Counted from the stretch's first letter, positions 5,444 through 13,197 are shown. The stretch is DNA of 13,897 nt from RUG11867 sp964472425 (GCA_964472425.1 CAYYLF010000040.1:1-13897), one strand, 5' to 3'. Numbers and translations are program-made. Notes: generated by a model not told the origin, from the letters alone.

Positions 5444-7522
5444 ATGAAATATTTAGAAACATTGAATGAGATGCAACTTACGGCCGTCAAGCATATAGAT
5501 GGTCCTTGTTTAGTTATGGCCGGGGCGGGTTCCGGAAAGACGAAAGTTTTGACGAGCAGAATCGCTTATCTCATGGACTCGGGTATACCAGATTATCACA
5601 TCTTGGCTATAACTTTTACGAACAAGGCAGCCAAAGAGATGAGGGAAAGACTGTACGGAATGGTCGGCGAGACGAGAGCTTTTATAGGAACGTTTCACTC
5701 TTTTGGACTCAAAATCATAAGGGAAAATGCCGAGGCAGTCGGGCTCAGACACAATTTTACGATTTTGGATTCGGACGATCAGGCGAGCATAGTGAAACGC
5801 ATATTGAAAGAAAAGAATATCGATTCCAAGAAGTTCAGTCCAAATTACATACGAAGCAAAATCAGTTTCTTGAAAAACGAGATGGTTTCTTTCGAGGAAA
5901 TAAAGAAAACTATGAATACTCCAATCGATAAAATCGTAGTCGAGGTTTATAAGGCTTACGAGGATACTTTGATTAGGAGCAATGCGGTCGATTTCGACGA
6001 TTTGTTGTTGAAGCCGGTTCGCCTTTTCGAAGAGAATAGAGAAGTTTTGGAACGTTACCAAAGTCATTATCCTTATATCTTGGTGGACGAGTATCAGGAT
6101 ACGAATCCCGTACAGTACAAGCTCACGAGGTTGCTCGGCAGCAGGGATGAGAACATATTCGTCGTCGGGGACATGAATCAGTCGATATACAGTTTTAGAC
6201 AGGCCGATTACCGCAACATATTGAATTTCGAGAAGGATTTTAAGCGAGCGACGGTCATCAAACTCGAACAGAATTATCGTAGTACTCAAATCATTTTGGA
6301 TGCGGCGAACAGTGTCATCAAGAACAACAAGGAGAAGAAGGATTTGAAGTTGTGGAGTGACCGCAAAACGGGGGCGCTCGTACGTTATATGCGGGCATAC
6401 GACGGCATTCACGAGGTCAAGTTGGTCATCGACGAAATTCGGAAGTTGTACGTGGATTACAAGAGTTACAACAGTTTTGCCATTCTCTATAGAACGAACG
6501 CGCAGGCGAGGCAGATAGAGGAGACTTTACTTTCGGGGAATGTACCTTACAGAATATACGGGGGATTCAGTTATTTGAACAGAAAAGAAATCAAGGACTT
6601 GATTGCCTATTTGAAAGTACTCAACAATCCGGACGATGTGGTTAGTTTGAGGAGAATAATAAACGTGCCCAAACGGGGAATAGGCGACGTCGCGATGAAC
6701 AAGATAGAAGCGAACAGTCTATTCAGGAGTACTTCTCTTTTCGATTGCATGGAGTCGAAGAAGGAAGTCGAGTTTAGAGATATCATTTATAGTATGCGCG
6801 ATTTTATGGAGAATCATACTCTTACCGAACTTGTCGACTTCGTCGTCGAAGCAAGCGGAATGAAGGCCATGTACGAGGCCGATAAGACTTTGGAGTCCGA
6901 TTTGAGACTCGACAACTTGATGGAGTTCAAGAGTTTGACGAAGGCTTACGAGGACAGAACGGGAAGCGTCAATTTGAACGATTTTCTGGGCGAGATAGGC
7001 CTCATGAGCGATGCAGACAAGGACAACAATATGGACGATGCGGTTACCCTGATGACTTTGCACAGCGCGAAGGGGCTCGAGTTCGATGTCGTATTCTTGG
7101 TAGGTATGGAAGAAGGTTTATTTCCACATTCTAATGCTATGTTCGAGGAAGACGGAATGGACGAAGAGAGACGTCTTTGTTATGTCGGAATTACGAGGGC
7201 AAGGGACGTCCTCTACATCACGAATGCCAAGAGGAGAATGCTCTACGGTAAGGAATCTGCCAACATGCCGAGCAGATTCATAAACGAAATCGATACGTCT
7301 TTAATCGAGCGGAACACCGTCGGAGAACGCGAAGAACGGGCAAGTATGGGCGAAAAGTATTATACGGACGAAGTGTGCGACTTCAAGCTTGGGGATTTGA
7401 TAGACCACGAGGTGTTCGGTCATGGTGTCATCATAGATATGAATGGCGACTTGATAGATGTCGCGTTCAAATCGGGGGTAAAGAAGGTAAAAAAGAATCA
7501 CAAAAGCGTCAAAAAGTTATAG
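5444..7522 (+). CDS. pcrA: ATP-dependent DNA helicase PcrA/UvrD
   Basis: Superfamily 1 3'-to-5' DNA helicase used in nucleotide-excision repair, removal of recombinase filaments and rolling-circle replication. In order: Q motif (LNEMQLTAV, 7-15), Walker A AGAGSGKT (26-33), Ia TFTNKAAKEM (57-66), GTFHSFGLKI (82-91), Walker B DEYQDTN (215-221), VGDMNQSIYSFR motif III, LEQNYRST motif IV, MTLHSAKGLEFDVVFLVGMEE motif V region and ERRLCYVGITRAR motif VI. The C-terminal tail (about 645-692, GDLIDHEVFGHGVIIDM then a lysine-rich end) matches the Tudor-like domain with which PcrA contacts RNA polymerase. 692 residues is slightly short for PcrA (usually 720-750), mostly because the N-terminus begins right at the Q motif; an upstream GAGTGGT serves as ribosome site. 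ligA follows after 11 bases, the classical Gram-positive pairing. Confidence 0.97.
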   Translation: MKYLETLNEMQLTAVKHIDGPCLVMAGAGSGKTKVLTSRIAYLMDSGIPDYHILAITFTNKAAKEMRERLYGMVGETRAFIGTFHSFGLKIIRENAEAVGLRHNFTILDSDDQASIVKRILKEKNIDSKKFSPNYIRSKISFLKNEMVSFEEIKKTMNTPIDKIVVEVYKAYEDTLIRSNAVDFDDLLLKPVRLFEENREVLERYQSHYPYILVDEYQDTNPVQYKLTRLLGSRDENIFVVGDMNQSIYSFRQADYRNILNFEKDFKRATVIKLEQNYRSTQIILDAANSVIKNNKEKKDLKLWSDRKTGALVRYMRAYDGIHEVKLVIDEIRKLYVDYKSYNSFAILYRTNAQARQIEETLLSGNVPYRIYGGFSYLNRKEIKDLIAYLKVLNNPDDVVSLRRIINVPKRGIGDVAMNKIEANSLFRSTSLFDCMESKKEVEFRDIIYSMRDFMENHTLTELVDFVVEASGMKAMYEADKTLESDLRLDNLMEFKSLTKAYEDRTGSVNLNDFLGEIGLMSDADKDNNMDDAVTLMTLHSAKGLEFDVVFLVGMEEGLFPHSNAMFEEDGMDEERRLCYVGITRARDVLYITNAKRRMLYGKESANMPSRFINEIDTSLIERNTVGEREERASMGEKYYTDEVCDFKLGDLIDHEVFGHGVIIDMNGDLIDVAFKSGVKKVKKNHKSVKKL

Positions 7523-7533
7523 GAGGATGAACG

Positions 7534-9522
7534 ATGCAAGAAAGATACAATGAGTTAATCGAGATTTTAAATAGAGCAAACGAAGAGTATTATATAAAGG
7601 ATAATCCGACTTTGAGCGACAACGAGTACGACAGTTTGATGGACGAGCTTTTGAAGTTGGAGAAAGCGAATCCAGAGATAGTACGGGACGATTCACCTAG
7701 TCAGCATGTCGGAGCCAAGGTCATCGACAAGTTCGAGAAGGTCAGGCACGTGACTCCACTCATGAGTATCGCCGATGTGTTCAACGAGGAGGAGTTGTTG
7801 GAATGGGACAAGAGGATACAAAAACTCGTCGGAGAGGTCGAGTACGTTTGCGAGTTGAAAATCGACGGTTTGAGCGTCAATTTGACTTACGAGAATGGGA
7901 AGCTCGTACAGGCTGCCACTCGAGGGGATGGGACGATAGGAGAGAACGTCACTCACAATGCTTTGACTATAAAGTCCATTCCGAGGACGATTCCGAGCGG
8001 AGATTCGCTAGAGATACGAGGCGAGATTTACATGCCTATCGAATCTTTCAATCGATTGAACGAAGAGAGAGAGAAAAATGGCGAGTCTCTGTTTCAAAAT
8101 CCGCGAAATGCGGCCGCGGGCAGTTTACGTCAATTGGATAGTAAAGTAGCGGCTTCACGCGGGCTGGATGCGTTTTTTTACCACGTTCCGCTCGTCGATA
8201 GGAAGACACATTGGGAAGCGTTGGAATATTTGAAGGAGAACGGATTTGTCGTCAATCCGAATGTGGAAAAGTGTAAAGATATCGGCGAAGTTTTGAAGTA
8301 TGTCGACAAGTGGACCGAAGAAAGACCCAATTTACCGTACGATATAGATGGGATTGTTGTAAAGGTAAACGACCTCGCTTTACAAAGGGAACTCGGAAGT
8401 ACGGCAAAGAGTCCGAGATGGGTCATCGCCTACAAGTTTCCCGCTTTGGAAGTAACGACGAGACTTAGAGATGTCATCTTCACAGTCGGGCGGACCGGGC
8501 AGATAACGCCGAATGCCGTTTTGGACCCGATAAAAATCATGGGAAGCACCGTGTCGAGGGCAACTTTGCACAACATGGATTTCATTCGAGAACGCGATTT
8601 GGAAATCGGAGATATCGTGGTCGTCAGGAAAGCGGGAGATGTCATTCCGGAAGTCGTTCGCAATGTGCCAGAGCGAAGGGAGAATACGCGAGTCATAGAG
8701 AAGATAGAGGTTTGTCCTATCTGTGGGACGCACTTGATCGATTCGGCGAGTGGAATAGATTTGCTGTGTCCGAACGAGACTTGTCCGGCTAGAAATATAG
8801 AGTCTTTGATTCACTTCGTCGACAGGAAGGCTATGAACATAATCGGCCTCGGAGAGAAAATCATCGAAGATTTCTACAATATGGGGATATTGGACGATTT
8901 CGTGAGTATCTACCACTTGGGAACGAGAAGAGATGAACTTACAGAACTCGAAGGATTCGGGCCGAAGAGCATAACGAAGCTTTTGGACAACATCGAGGAG
9001 TCGAAGAGCAGAAGTCTCGAGCGTTTGGTGTTCGCCCTCGGCATCAAGGGAATAGGAGAGAAGAATGCGAAGATACTCGCCAAAAGGTACGGCTCGCTCG
9101 ATGCGCTCATGCGAGCGACGCGGGAGGAACTTACGAGCATAAACGATATAGGTCCTATTTTGGCCGAAAGTGTCGTGTCGTATTTCGAGAACGAGGACAA
9201 TCGCGAGTTAATCGAGAGGTTAAAGTCCGAAGGATTGAACATGAATTACGAAGGCTTGGCTCAAGCGACGAACGAGGCAATTACGAACAAAAAGTTCGTC
9301 ATAACGGGAACTTTAGAGAAGTATTCGCGCGACGAATTGAAGGAGATAATAGAGTCTTATGGCGGAAGAGCGCAAGAAAGCGTGTCGAAGAAGACCGATG
9401 CTTTGATTTTGGGAGAGAACCCGGGCAGCAAATACGACAAGGCCGTCGAACTCGGCGTACCAATTTGGACGGAAGATACTCTTCGTGAGATGAGCGATAT
9501 ATTTACGAAGTACGAAGAGTGA
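7534..9522 (+). CDS. ligA: NAD+-dependent DNA ligase LigA
   Basis: Seals 3'-OH/5'-phosphate nicks, including those between Okazaki fragments, using NAD+ to adenylate an active-site lysine. 662 residues, normal for the family. Domain Ia with YYxxDxPxxSDxEYD-type start (residues about 19-32), adenylation motif ELKIDG with catalytic K109, ATRGDG, the OB fold (about 310-385) with TVGRTGQITPNAVLDP, a four-cysteine zinc finger C394/C397/C412/C417, helix-hairpin-helix repeats (about 425-570) and a C-terminal BRCT domain (about 584-662, ITGTLEKYSRDELKEIIESYGG). All expected parts are intact. AGGAGG seven bases upstream supports the start; it is cotranscribed with pcrA. The stop is TGA. Confidence 0.98.
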   Translation: MQERYNELIEILNRANEEYYIKDNPTLSDNEYDSLMDELLKLEKANPEIVRDDSPSQHVGAKVIDKFEKVRHVTPLMSIADVFNEEELLEWDKRIQKLVGEVEYVCELKIDGLSVNLTYENGKLVQAATRGDGTIGENVTHNALTIKSIPRTIPSGDSLEIRGEIYMPIESFNRLNEEREKNGESLFQNPRNAAAGSLRQLDSKVAASRGLDAFFYHVPLVDRKTHWEALEYLKENGFVVNPNVEKCKDIGEVLKYVDKWTEERPNLPYDIDGIVVKVNDLALQRELGSTAKSPRWVIAYKFPALEVTTRLRDVIFTVGRTGQITPNAVLDPIKIMGSTVSRATLHNMDFIRERDLEIGDIVVVRKAGDVIPEVVRNVPERRENTRVIEKIEVCPICGTHLIDSASGIDLLCPNETCPARNIESLIHFVDRKAMNIIGLGEKIIEDFYNMGILDDFVSIYHLGTRRDELTELEGFGPKSITKLLDNIEESKSRSLERLVFALGIKGIGEKNAKILAKRYGSLDALMRATREELTSINDIGPILAESVVSYFENEDNRELIERLKSEGLNMNYEGLAQATNEAITNKKFVITGTLEKYSRDELKEIIESYGGRAQESVSKKTDALILGENPGSKYDKAVELGVPIWTEDTLREMSDIFTKYEE

Positions 9523-9608
9523 TTTGTGGAAAAAAGGTGAGTTTTGCACAGACATTAGGCGATATTTTGAAACCTCGTATATAGCAATTAAGAGGTAGTA
9601 TGCTCGAT

Positions 9609-9636
9609 TCGACATCTTCGTCAGATGTGGTATATT
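9609..9636 (+). promoter_or_regulatory. promoter with internal palindrome, upstream of candidate small RNA
   Basis: TCGACA (9609-9614), 16-base spacer, TATATT (9631-9636). The spacer is mostly filled by a perfect inverted repeat ACATCT-TCGTC-AGATGT (9612-9628), well placed for a dimeric repressor or activator, though it could also be a remnant hairpin after ligA. No T run follows it, so it is not a terminator. Confidence 0.5.
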
Positions 9637-9642
9637 ATCGCT

Positions 9643-9718
9643 TATAAAAGGAACCCTAATTTTGTTTATGAGAGATGCACTTTTGGTGTTAAGTACTTTG
9701 ATTTCGGTTCCTTTTTTT
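9643..9718 (+). ncRNA. candidate small RNA of about 75 nt
   Basis: Downstream of a promoter at 9609-9636, AAAGGAACC (9647-9655) pairs perfectly with GGTTCCTTT (9706-9714), enclosing 50 nt with a small GCAC/GTGT hairpin around 9678-9690. The helix runs into a T7 tract (9712-9718). No ribosome site or open frame of note lies inside. It could be an independent regulatory RNA or just the terminator of ligA with an unusually long loop. The remainder of 9523-9824 holds a weak ACCTC/GAGGT repeat (about 9574-9598) and AT-rich spacer. Confidence 0.4.
9647..9718 (+). terminator. intrinsic terminator with long apical loop
   Basis: Nine-pair stem (AAAGGAACC/GGTTCCTTT) directly followed by seven T. It would stop read-through from ligA and end the candidate small RNA. 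The 50-nt apical region is much longer than usual for a simple terminator. Confidence 0.55.
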
Positions 9719-9741
9719 GCTTTTGTGCTCAAAAAATGGTA
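9719..9741 (+). promoter_or_regulatory. weak promoter candidate for the thioredoxin-fold gene
   Basis: TTGCTT, a 17-base spacer and TAGTAT lie in the 9717-9742 area just after the small-RNA terminator, about 135 bases before the gene. Another AT-rich possibility (TATATA near 9834) exists closer in. Neither is decisive. Confidence 0.25.
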
Positions 9742-9875
9742 GTATGTTTAATGCAATTTTTGAACACGTTTTGTTTAAAATCCCTCTAAATAAATGAAAT
9801 TTCGATGAAATAGGCAAAAATAAATTGATTTATTATATAAAAGTAGGTAAAATTAGTTTAGGAGGGAATGAAGTT

Positions 9876-10757
9876 ATGAAGAATAATATTGGACTAAAGA
9901 TAGTCATAGGAATCGTGCTTCTAGTGATGGTCGTACCGATTATCGCGGATGGAATTGCGAATACCGTACTCACGAAAATCAAGTACAACAATTTGGAGGA
10001 TACCGTCAAGAATACGAGCAACTACGATTTTGCTCTCGTATATGTCGCATCTTCTAGCGACAAGGACGTGAAGTCCCAGAAAGATGCGGTCAAAGAATTG
10101 ACCAGCCAGTACAAGTCCGTTTCGAACGGAAAGACTTTGAAGTCGTTCTATATCGATTCGAAGAATCTCGAATCTTCAGATAGAGAAGAGATATTCGGAG
10201 AGGATTCGAGTGCGGAAGAAGGCTACATGTTCATCGTGAACGGCGAAGTAACGAAAACTATCGAGGGCGAGTTGAATGAAGACGAACTCAGAGATTTGGT
10301 CGAGTTCTACAGTGCTAATGCCGAGAAAATTTCAGAGGATTTGGTCAACTACAAGGAACCTGAGAATTACAAGGAATTCGACAAAATCGTCAAAGAGAAA
10401 GACAAAGTCAACATGCTCGTGTTCGGAAGAGATTCTTGTTTCTATTGTAATCAGTTCAAAATCGTCTACAATACGGTCATCGAAGAGTACGATTTAGATA
10501 GTATCTATTACATCGATTCGGACAAGTTTGCTTCCGAGGAAGAACAGGAAGAGTACAACAAGATGTTGGATTCCGGTTTGAAGATACCGGCCAAGTGTAG
10601 CAGTACGAACGAAGAAGTCGAATTGCAGTCTGGATTCGGAACACCACTTACATTGTTTACGAAGAATGGCAAGGTCATAGATTGTCTAAACGGTTATGCA
10701 AATAAGAAGAATTTGATAACAACATTGGAGACAGTAGGCATCATAAAAGCCGATTAA
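9876..10757 (+). CDS. membrane-anchored protein with two thioredoxin-like domains
   Basis: 293 residues. An uncleaved-looking signal anchor (about 7-27) is followed by two thioredoxin-like folds outside the membrane. The first (about 50-147) has the FALVYVASSSDKD strand-turn where the catalytic site should be but no cysteines there, and GYMFIVNGEV instead of a cis-proline strand; it looks structural or substrate-binding. The second (about 165-290) has RDSCFYC with C188 and C191 as a CxxC redox pair, a cis-proline segment GTPLTLF (P257) and NGKVIDCLNGY. Probably a surface thiol-disulfide oxidoreductase; partner unknown. Two further cysteines (C241, C270) are present. Start: a TTG at 9825 would extend it by 17 residues, but AGGAGGG at 9860-9866 sits nine bases before the ATG at 9876, which also gives a standard signal-anchor N-terminus. 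The next gene follows after 18 bases. Confidence 0.85.
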   Translation: MKNNIGLKIVIGIVLLVMVVPIIADGIANTVLTKIKYNNLEDTVKNTSNYDFALVYVASSSDKDVKSQKDAVKELTSQYKSVSNGKTLKSFYIDSKNLESSDREEIFGEDSSAEEGYMFIVNGEVTKTIEGELNEDELRDLVEFYSANAEKISEDLVNYKEPENYKEFDKIVKEKDKVNMLVFGRDSCFYCNQFKIVYNTVIEEYDLDSIYYIDSDKFASEEEQEEYNKMLDSGLKIPAKCSSTNEEVELQSGFGTPLTLFTKNGKVIDCLNGYANKKNLITTLETVGIIKAD

Positions 10758-10775
10758 TCGAAGGAGAAGTTTAAG

Positions 10776-11222
10776 ATGGAATCAGTTTATAGTCAGGTAA
10801 TGAAATTTAAGAAGAGGTTTCCTAAGACGATTACTCATCACAGGTTGGCAAAGCATTCGAAAATCGTCGAGCAGCATTTGAATCCGGGCGAGGTCGTAAG
10901 TTATGCGTTCGTCGCTCAGAAGAATGCCAAGATGGGAGACTTTTTCGAGACTTGTGTAGTCGCGATTACAAACGAGCGGCTTCTCATCGGTCAGAAGAGA
11001 GTATTATTCGGCTATTTTCTGAATTCCGTTACTCCCGACATGTACAACGATATGCAGGTTAGAACGGGTCTAATTTGGGGAGGAGTGACGATAGATACAG
11101 TCAAGGAAGTCGTCGAATTGTCCAATATAGACAAGCGTGCTATGCCCGAAATCGAGACGGCAGTTACATCATTCATGATGGAAGCAAAAAAGAAATATGG
11201 AAACGACGGCTCTAAACTTTAG
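10776..11222 (+). CDS. PH-like domain protein (bacterial PH family)
   Basis: 148 residues, no signal peptide or membrane segment. The central part (about 35-115) shows the bacterial pleckstrin-homology pattern: 'L.PGEVVSYAFVAQ', 'CVVAITNERLLIGQKR' and later 'YNDMQVRTGLIWGGVTIDTVKEVVEL', the last resembling the strand and turn that report how a protein is regulated in bPH_3-type families. Function unknown; such domains often sit in membrane-stress or envelope-associated proteins. AAGGAG nine bases upstream supports the start. Probably cotranscribed with the thioredoxin-fold gene 18 bases upstream. Confidence 0.8.
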   Translation: MESVYSQVMKFKKRFPKTITHHRLAKHSKIVEQHLNPGEVVSYAFVAQKNAKMGDFFETCVVAITNERLLIGQKRVLFGYFLNSVTPDMYNDMQVRTGLIWGGVTIDTVKEVVELSNIDKRAMPEIETAVTSFMMEAKKKYGNDGSKL

Positions 11223-11232
11223 AGTCGTCTTT
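11205..11232 (+). terminator. hairpin over the stop codon of the PH-like gene
   Basis: GACGGCTCT (11205-11213) pairs with AGAGTCGTC (11221-11229) with one G-T pair and a seven-base A/T loop that can zip further; the TAG stop (11220-11222) is inside. Only TTT follows, so it is probably a partial terminator or an mRNA-stabilising hairpin between genes. Confidence 0.4.
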
Positions 11233-11252
11233 CGTCGAAGTGAGGTTGCAGT

Positions 11253-12359
11253 ATGAAGAAGAGAAGATTGATTGCGCTCGCAGGGGTATTCGTATTCGTC
11301 GTAGTTTTGCTAGTCGTACTCGTACGGTTGCCGAGAGATTACGAAGTCATCTACAAAGTCGATGAGTACGAGGTCGACGAATCTTACGACAAGGAGAGAA
11401 AATTTTATAAATTGGCCGTCGATTACGAGGGGGTTCGTTTTGAAGAGACGATACTTTCCGACTATATAAATGGAAAAAGGTTCGTCTCTGAGGTTCGGCT
11501 AAAGCAGGAGAACGACGAGGTTTGCTTGCTTTTCGAGAGTGACGAGTTGGATACTTATCCCGTGTGTCGGAGTGACGAAAGGTTTGTCGATTACGATTTG
11601 ACTAGCATACGGGACGACGAGTTTTTTAAAAGAGAGACTGTAAAGAAAACTAGTTCGACGTACGAAGGAATCGAGATGAAGAGTACTCTCGGTAAGCGGT
11701 TTTTCGTTTGGGATTACAAGGGGTACCTTTCGATAGATGATGAGACGAAGGATAAACGCGAGTTTTTGGAGAAAGAATCTTACTACAACAATTTGGCTTA
11801 CAGCGATGGCGAGTATTTGCTCACCCCGAATTACGACCAAGATTACGCTTTCGACGAGGTGTTCGTCATCGACATGAAGAAAGGGAAGCTCTCGAAGTGG
11901 AAATTGGATGTGGAAATCAGTTACAACTCGTATTATTTGGGTACGAGAGATGGTCGCGTTTATATGGTCGACAGGAAGAACAAGGCCGAGTACGAGCTGA
12001 ATCTTCGGAAGAAGAAAATCGAGCGAGTCGACAAAAGTGGCATGGGCAAAGTCTGGGATTCGAAGTGGACCGAAGTCAGTATGACCAAACTATCGACAGA
12101 CGATTACGTTTTTGCGACGGATGACGTATTCAGATACGTTTTGGAAGATGGCATTTTGCAGATGCGTACATCCGACAGCAAAGAGGCTACGACGATTAGC
12201 AAGTTAGAAGTCGACAAGATAGTCGCGACGAGGAAGGATGAAGTCTACTATTTGGTCAAGGATGAGTTGTACAGTTATTCTCCAAAATTCGGAGAGAACG
12301 CGGTTTTGAAGTATTCTGAATTGGGCTTCAACAGCGTCAATTCGATTTATATCTATTAA
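11253..12359 (+). CDS. membrane-anchored extracytoplasmic protein, beta-rich, unknown
   Basis: 368 residues. KKRR followed by a hydrophobic segment (about 6-25) makes an N-terminal signal anchor without a lipobox cysteine, so the bulk faces outward. From about residue 30 the protein is rich in short alternating hydrophobic/charged strands with recurring 'DGxxYxV', 'DEVFVIDMKKGKLSKW', 'GRVYMVDRKNKAEYELNL', 'DEVYYLVKDELYSYSP' units spaced about 40-50 residues, typical of a beta-propeller. No catalytic motif seen. Very rich in Lys, Glu, Asp and Tyr, only two cysteines. GAGGTTGCAGT before the ATG supports the start. It lies 30 bases after the PH-like gene, with a stop-codon hairpin between, so cotranscription is partial at best. 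I do not recognise the family. Confidence 0.78.
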   Translation: MKKRRLIALAGVFVFVVVLLVVLVRLPRDYEVIYKVDEYEVDESYDKERKFYKLAVDYEGVRFEETILSDYINGKRFVSEVRLKQENDEVCLLFESDELDTYPVCRSDERFVDYDLTSIRDDEFFKRETVKKTSSTYEGIEMKSTLGKRFFVWDYKGYLSIDDETKDKREFLEKESYYNNLAYSDGEYLLTPNYDQDYAFDEVFVIDMKKGKLSKWKLDVEISYNSYYLGTRDGRVYMVDRKNKAEYELNLRKKKIERVDKSGMGKVWDSKWTEVSMTKLSTDDYVFATDDVFRYVLEDGILQMRTSDSKEATTISKLEVDKIVATRKDEVYYLVKDELYSYSPKFGENAVLKYSELGFNSVNSIYIY

Positions 12360-12406
12360 CATTCGGGACAGTTTAATCATACCTTATAAATGAGGAGTGG
12401 TTATAT

Positions 12407-12856
12407 ATGTATAGCGTCTATAGAATTTTAAACGGCGAGTCTTTGGAAGGTATCGCCGAAAGATTTGGGACGAGTGTTCGCGCTTTGGAAGATATGAACG
12501 GCTTGGCAGCGAGTGAGCTCAGAGCTCGCGACGAGATTATCGTTCCCGATACGTCGAAGAAGTATTTCGAGTATTACAGGGTTCAAAAGGGAGATAGTAT
12601 CTATGGAATCGCCAGACGATACAACATCAATCCGGAGTTGCTCGCCTCTTTGAACGGACTAAACTACAGCGATTACATCTATCCCGACCAATTGATAATG
12701 ATACCTAAGGCCAACTACAGTTACTATATCACCAAGGAAGGCGACACTTTGGACAGTGTTTCCAACGTCTTGGGCGTATCTCGCGACAAGTTGCTCGGCG
12801 AGAACGACATCATCTATCTTTTGGAAGGGCAGATGCTCGTGAAAGAGACACGTTAG
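12407..12856 (+). CDS. three-LysM-domain protein without a signal peptide
   Basis: 149 residues made almost only of three LysM modules (about 1-47, 55-99, 104-147), which bind N-acetylglucosamine in peptidoglycan or chitin. Each has the family pattern: 'YRILNGESLEGIAERFGTS', 'YRVQKGDSIYGIARRYNIN', 'YYITKEGDTLDSVSNVLGVS', then an Asn-containing middle (DMNGL, SLNGL, GENDI) and a closing IxVP/IMIPK strand; the third module is the least typical. No signal peptide, membrane segment or catalytic domain is visible, which is odd for a wall-binding protein; perhaps it acts with partners or inside a forming spore or by non-classical export. GAGGAG lies nine bases before the ATG and no better in-frame upstream start was found. 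A terminator follows. Confidence 0.9.
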   Translation: MYSVYRILNGESLEGIAERFGTSVRALEDMNGLAASELRARDEIIVPDTSKKYFEYYRVQKGDSIYGIARRYNINPELLASLNGLNYSDYIYPDQLIMIPKANYSYYITKEGDTLDSVSNVLGVSRDKLLGENDIIYLLEGQMLVKETR

Positions 12857-12866
12857 GTGTCTTTTT
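12846..12866 (+). terminator. intrinsic terminator of the LysM gene, overlapping its stop codon
   Basis: AGACAC (12846-12851), loop GTTAG, GTGTCT (12857-12862), then T5. The stop codon TAG (12854-12856) is the end of the loop, so the last coding codons form the 5' arm. Confidence 0.7.
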
Positions 12867-12887
12867 CTAGTGAAACTCGATTTTTTG

Positions 12888-12896
12888 TGTTAAAAT
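12888..12896 (+). promoter_or_regulatory. extended -10 promoter for the 83-aa protein gene
   Basis: TGTTAAAAT is an extended -10 (TGn plus TAAAAT at 12891-12896); the -35 is weak (TAGTGA-like). It lies directly after the LysM terminator and would start transcription near 12903. Confidence 0.5.
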
Positions 12897-12918
12897 GTGG
12901 ACGGAAAGAGGGAAGTTT

Positions 12919-13170
12919 ATGGATGTAAGGAAAGGTCTCATTTTGGAGGTCGACGGAAGAGAGTTCGTGGTCGCTGGAATCGTCTTCGAGGATGAGTTAA
13001 GTTATTTATATTTAAAGAGCGTGGATTTTGAAAAGACGGGCGAGATTTGTTTCGTTCTTTATGGGGATGAGAAAACAACGAGGGTAACTGATGAAAGTAC
13101 TATTTTGAGATTGAAAAGGTGCGTATACGAGCGAGAGAAGTCTTGTAAGATGGCGAGAATTCAAGTATAA
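12919..13170 (+). CDS. small protein of unknown function, 83 aa
   Basis: Beta-rich small cytoplasmic protein: GLILEVDGREFVVAGIVFEDELSYLYLKSVDF then ICFVLYGDEKTTRVTDESTILRL. This strand order, with a self-referring 'DGREFVVxxxVxxxxxxYLYL' start, is typical of short conserved hypothetical proteins in Firmicutes; no function known to me. Start: an in-frame ATG at 12895 overlaps the promoter -10 (12891-12896) and cannot be in the message, whereas AAGAGGG lies six bases before the ATG at 12919. The tagA-like gene follows after 27 bases without terminator. Confidence 0.7.
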   Translation: MDVRKGLILEVDGREFVVAGIVFEDELSYLYLKSVDFEKTGEICFVLYGDEKTTRVTDESTILRLKRCVYEREKSCKMARIQV

Positions 13171-13171
13171 T
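13143..13171 (+). promoter_or_regulatory. candidate promoter of the tagA-like gene
   Basis: TTGTAA (13143-13148), 17-base spacer, TATAAT (13166-13171), overlapping the end of the preceding gene. Initiation near 13178 leaves a short leader with the GAGGTGGT ribosome site, allowing expression apart from the 83-aa gene. Confidence 0.5.
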
Positions 13172-13197
13172 TGTCTTAGAATGAGGTGGTAAAGTCT

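Noticed and set aside
5510..6412. 300-codon minus-strand open frame opposite pcrA
   Set aside because: Antisense to intact helicase motifs; the pcrA frame is conserved throughout and the reverse frame shows no domain or ribosome site. Same reasoning applies to the antisense frames in ligA and the LCP gene.
8820..9242. Antisense frames at the end of ligA as possible toxin-antitoxin or small genes
   Set aside because: No ribosome sites and complete overlap with conserved helix-hairpin-helix coding sequence.
1..12377. Shared 17-mer ATT(T/C)GGGACAGTT(A/T)AAT at 1-17 and 12361-12377, considered as remnants of a REP/RAYT-type repeat
   Set aside because: Two mismatches in 17 bases are expected by chance several times in a 14-kb window, and no palindromic partner (AACTGTCCC nearby) or transposase is present.
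12359..12406. Promoter for the LysM gene (TTCGGG-17-TATAAA)
   Set aside because: The -35 is poor and the implied start would fall on or after the ribosome binding site.
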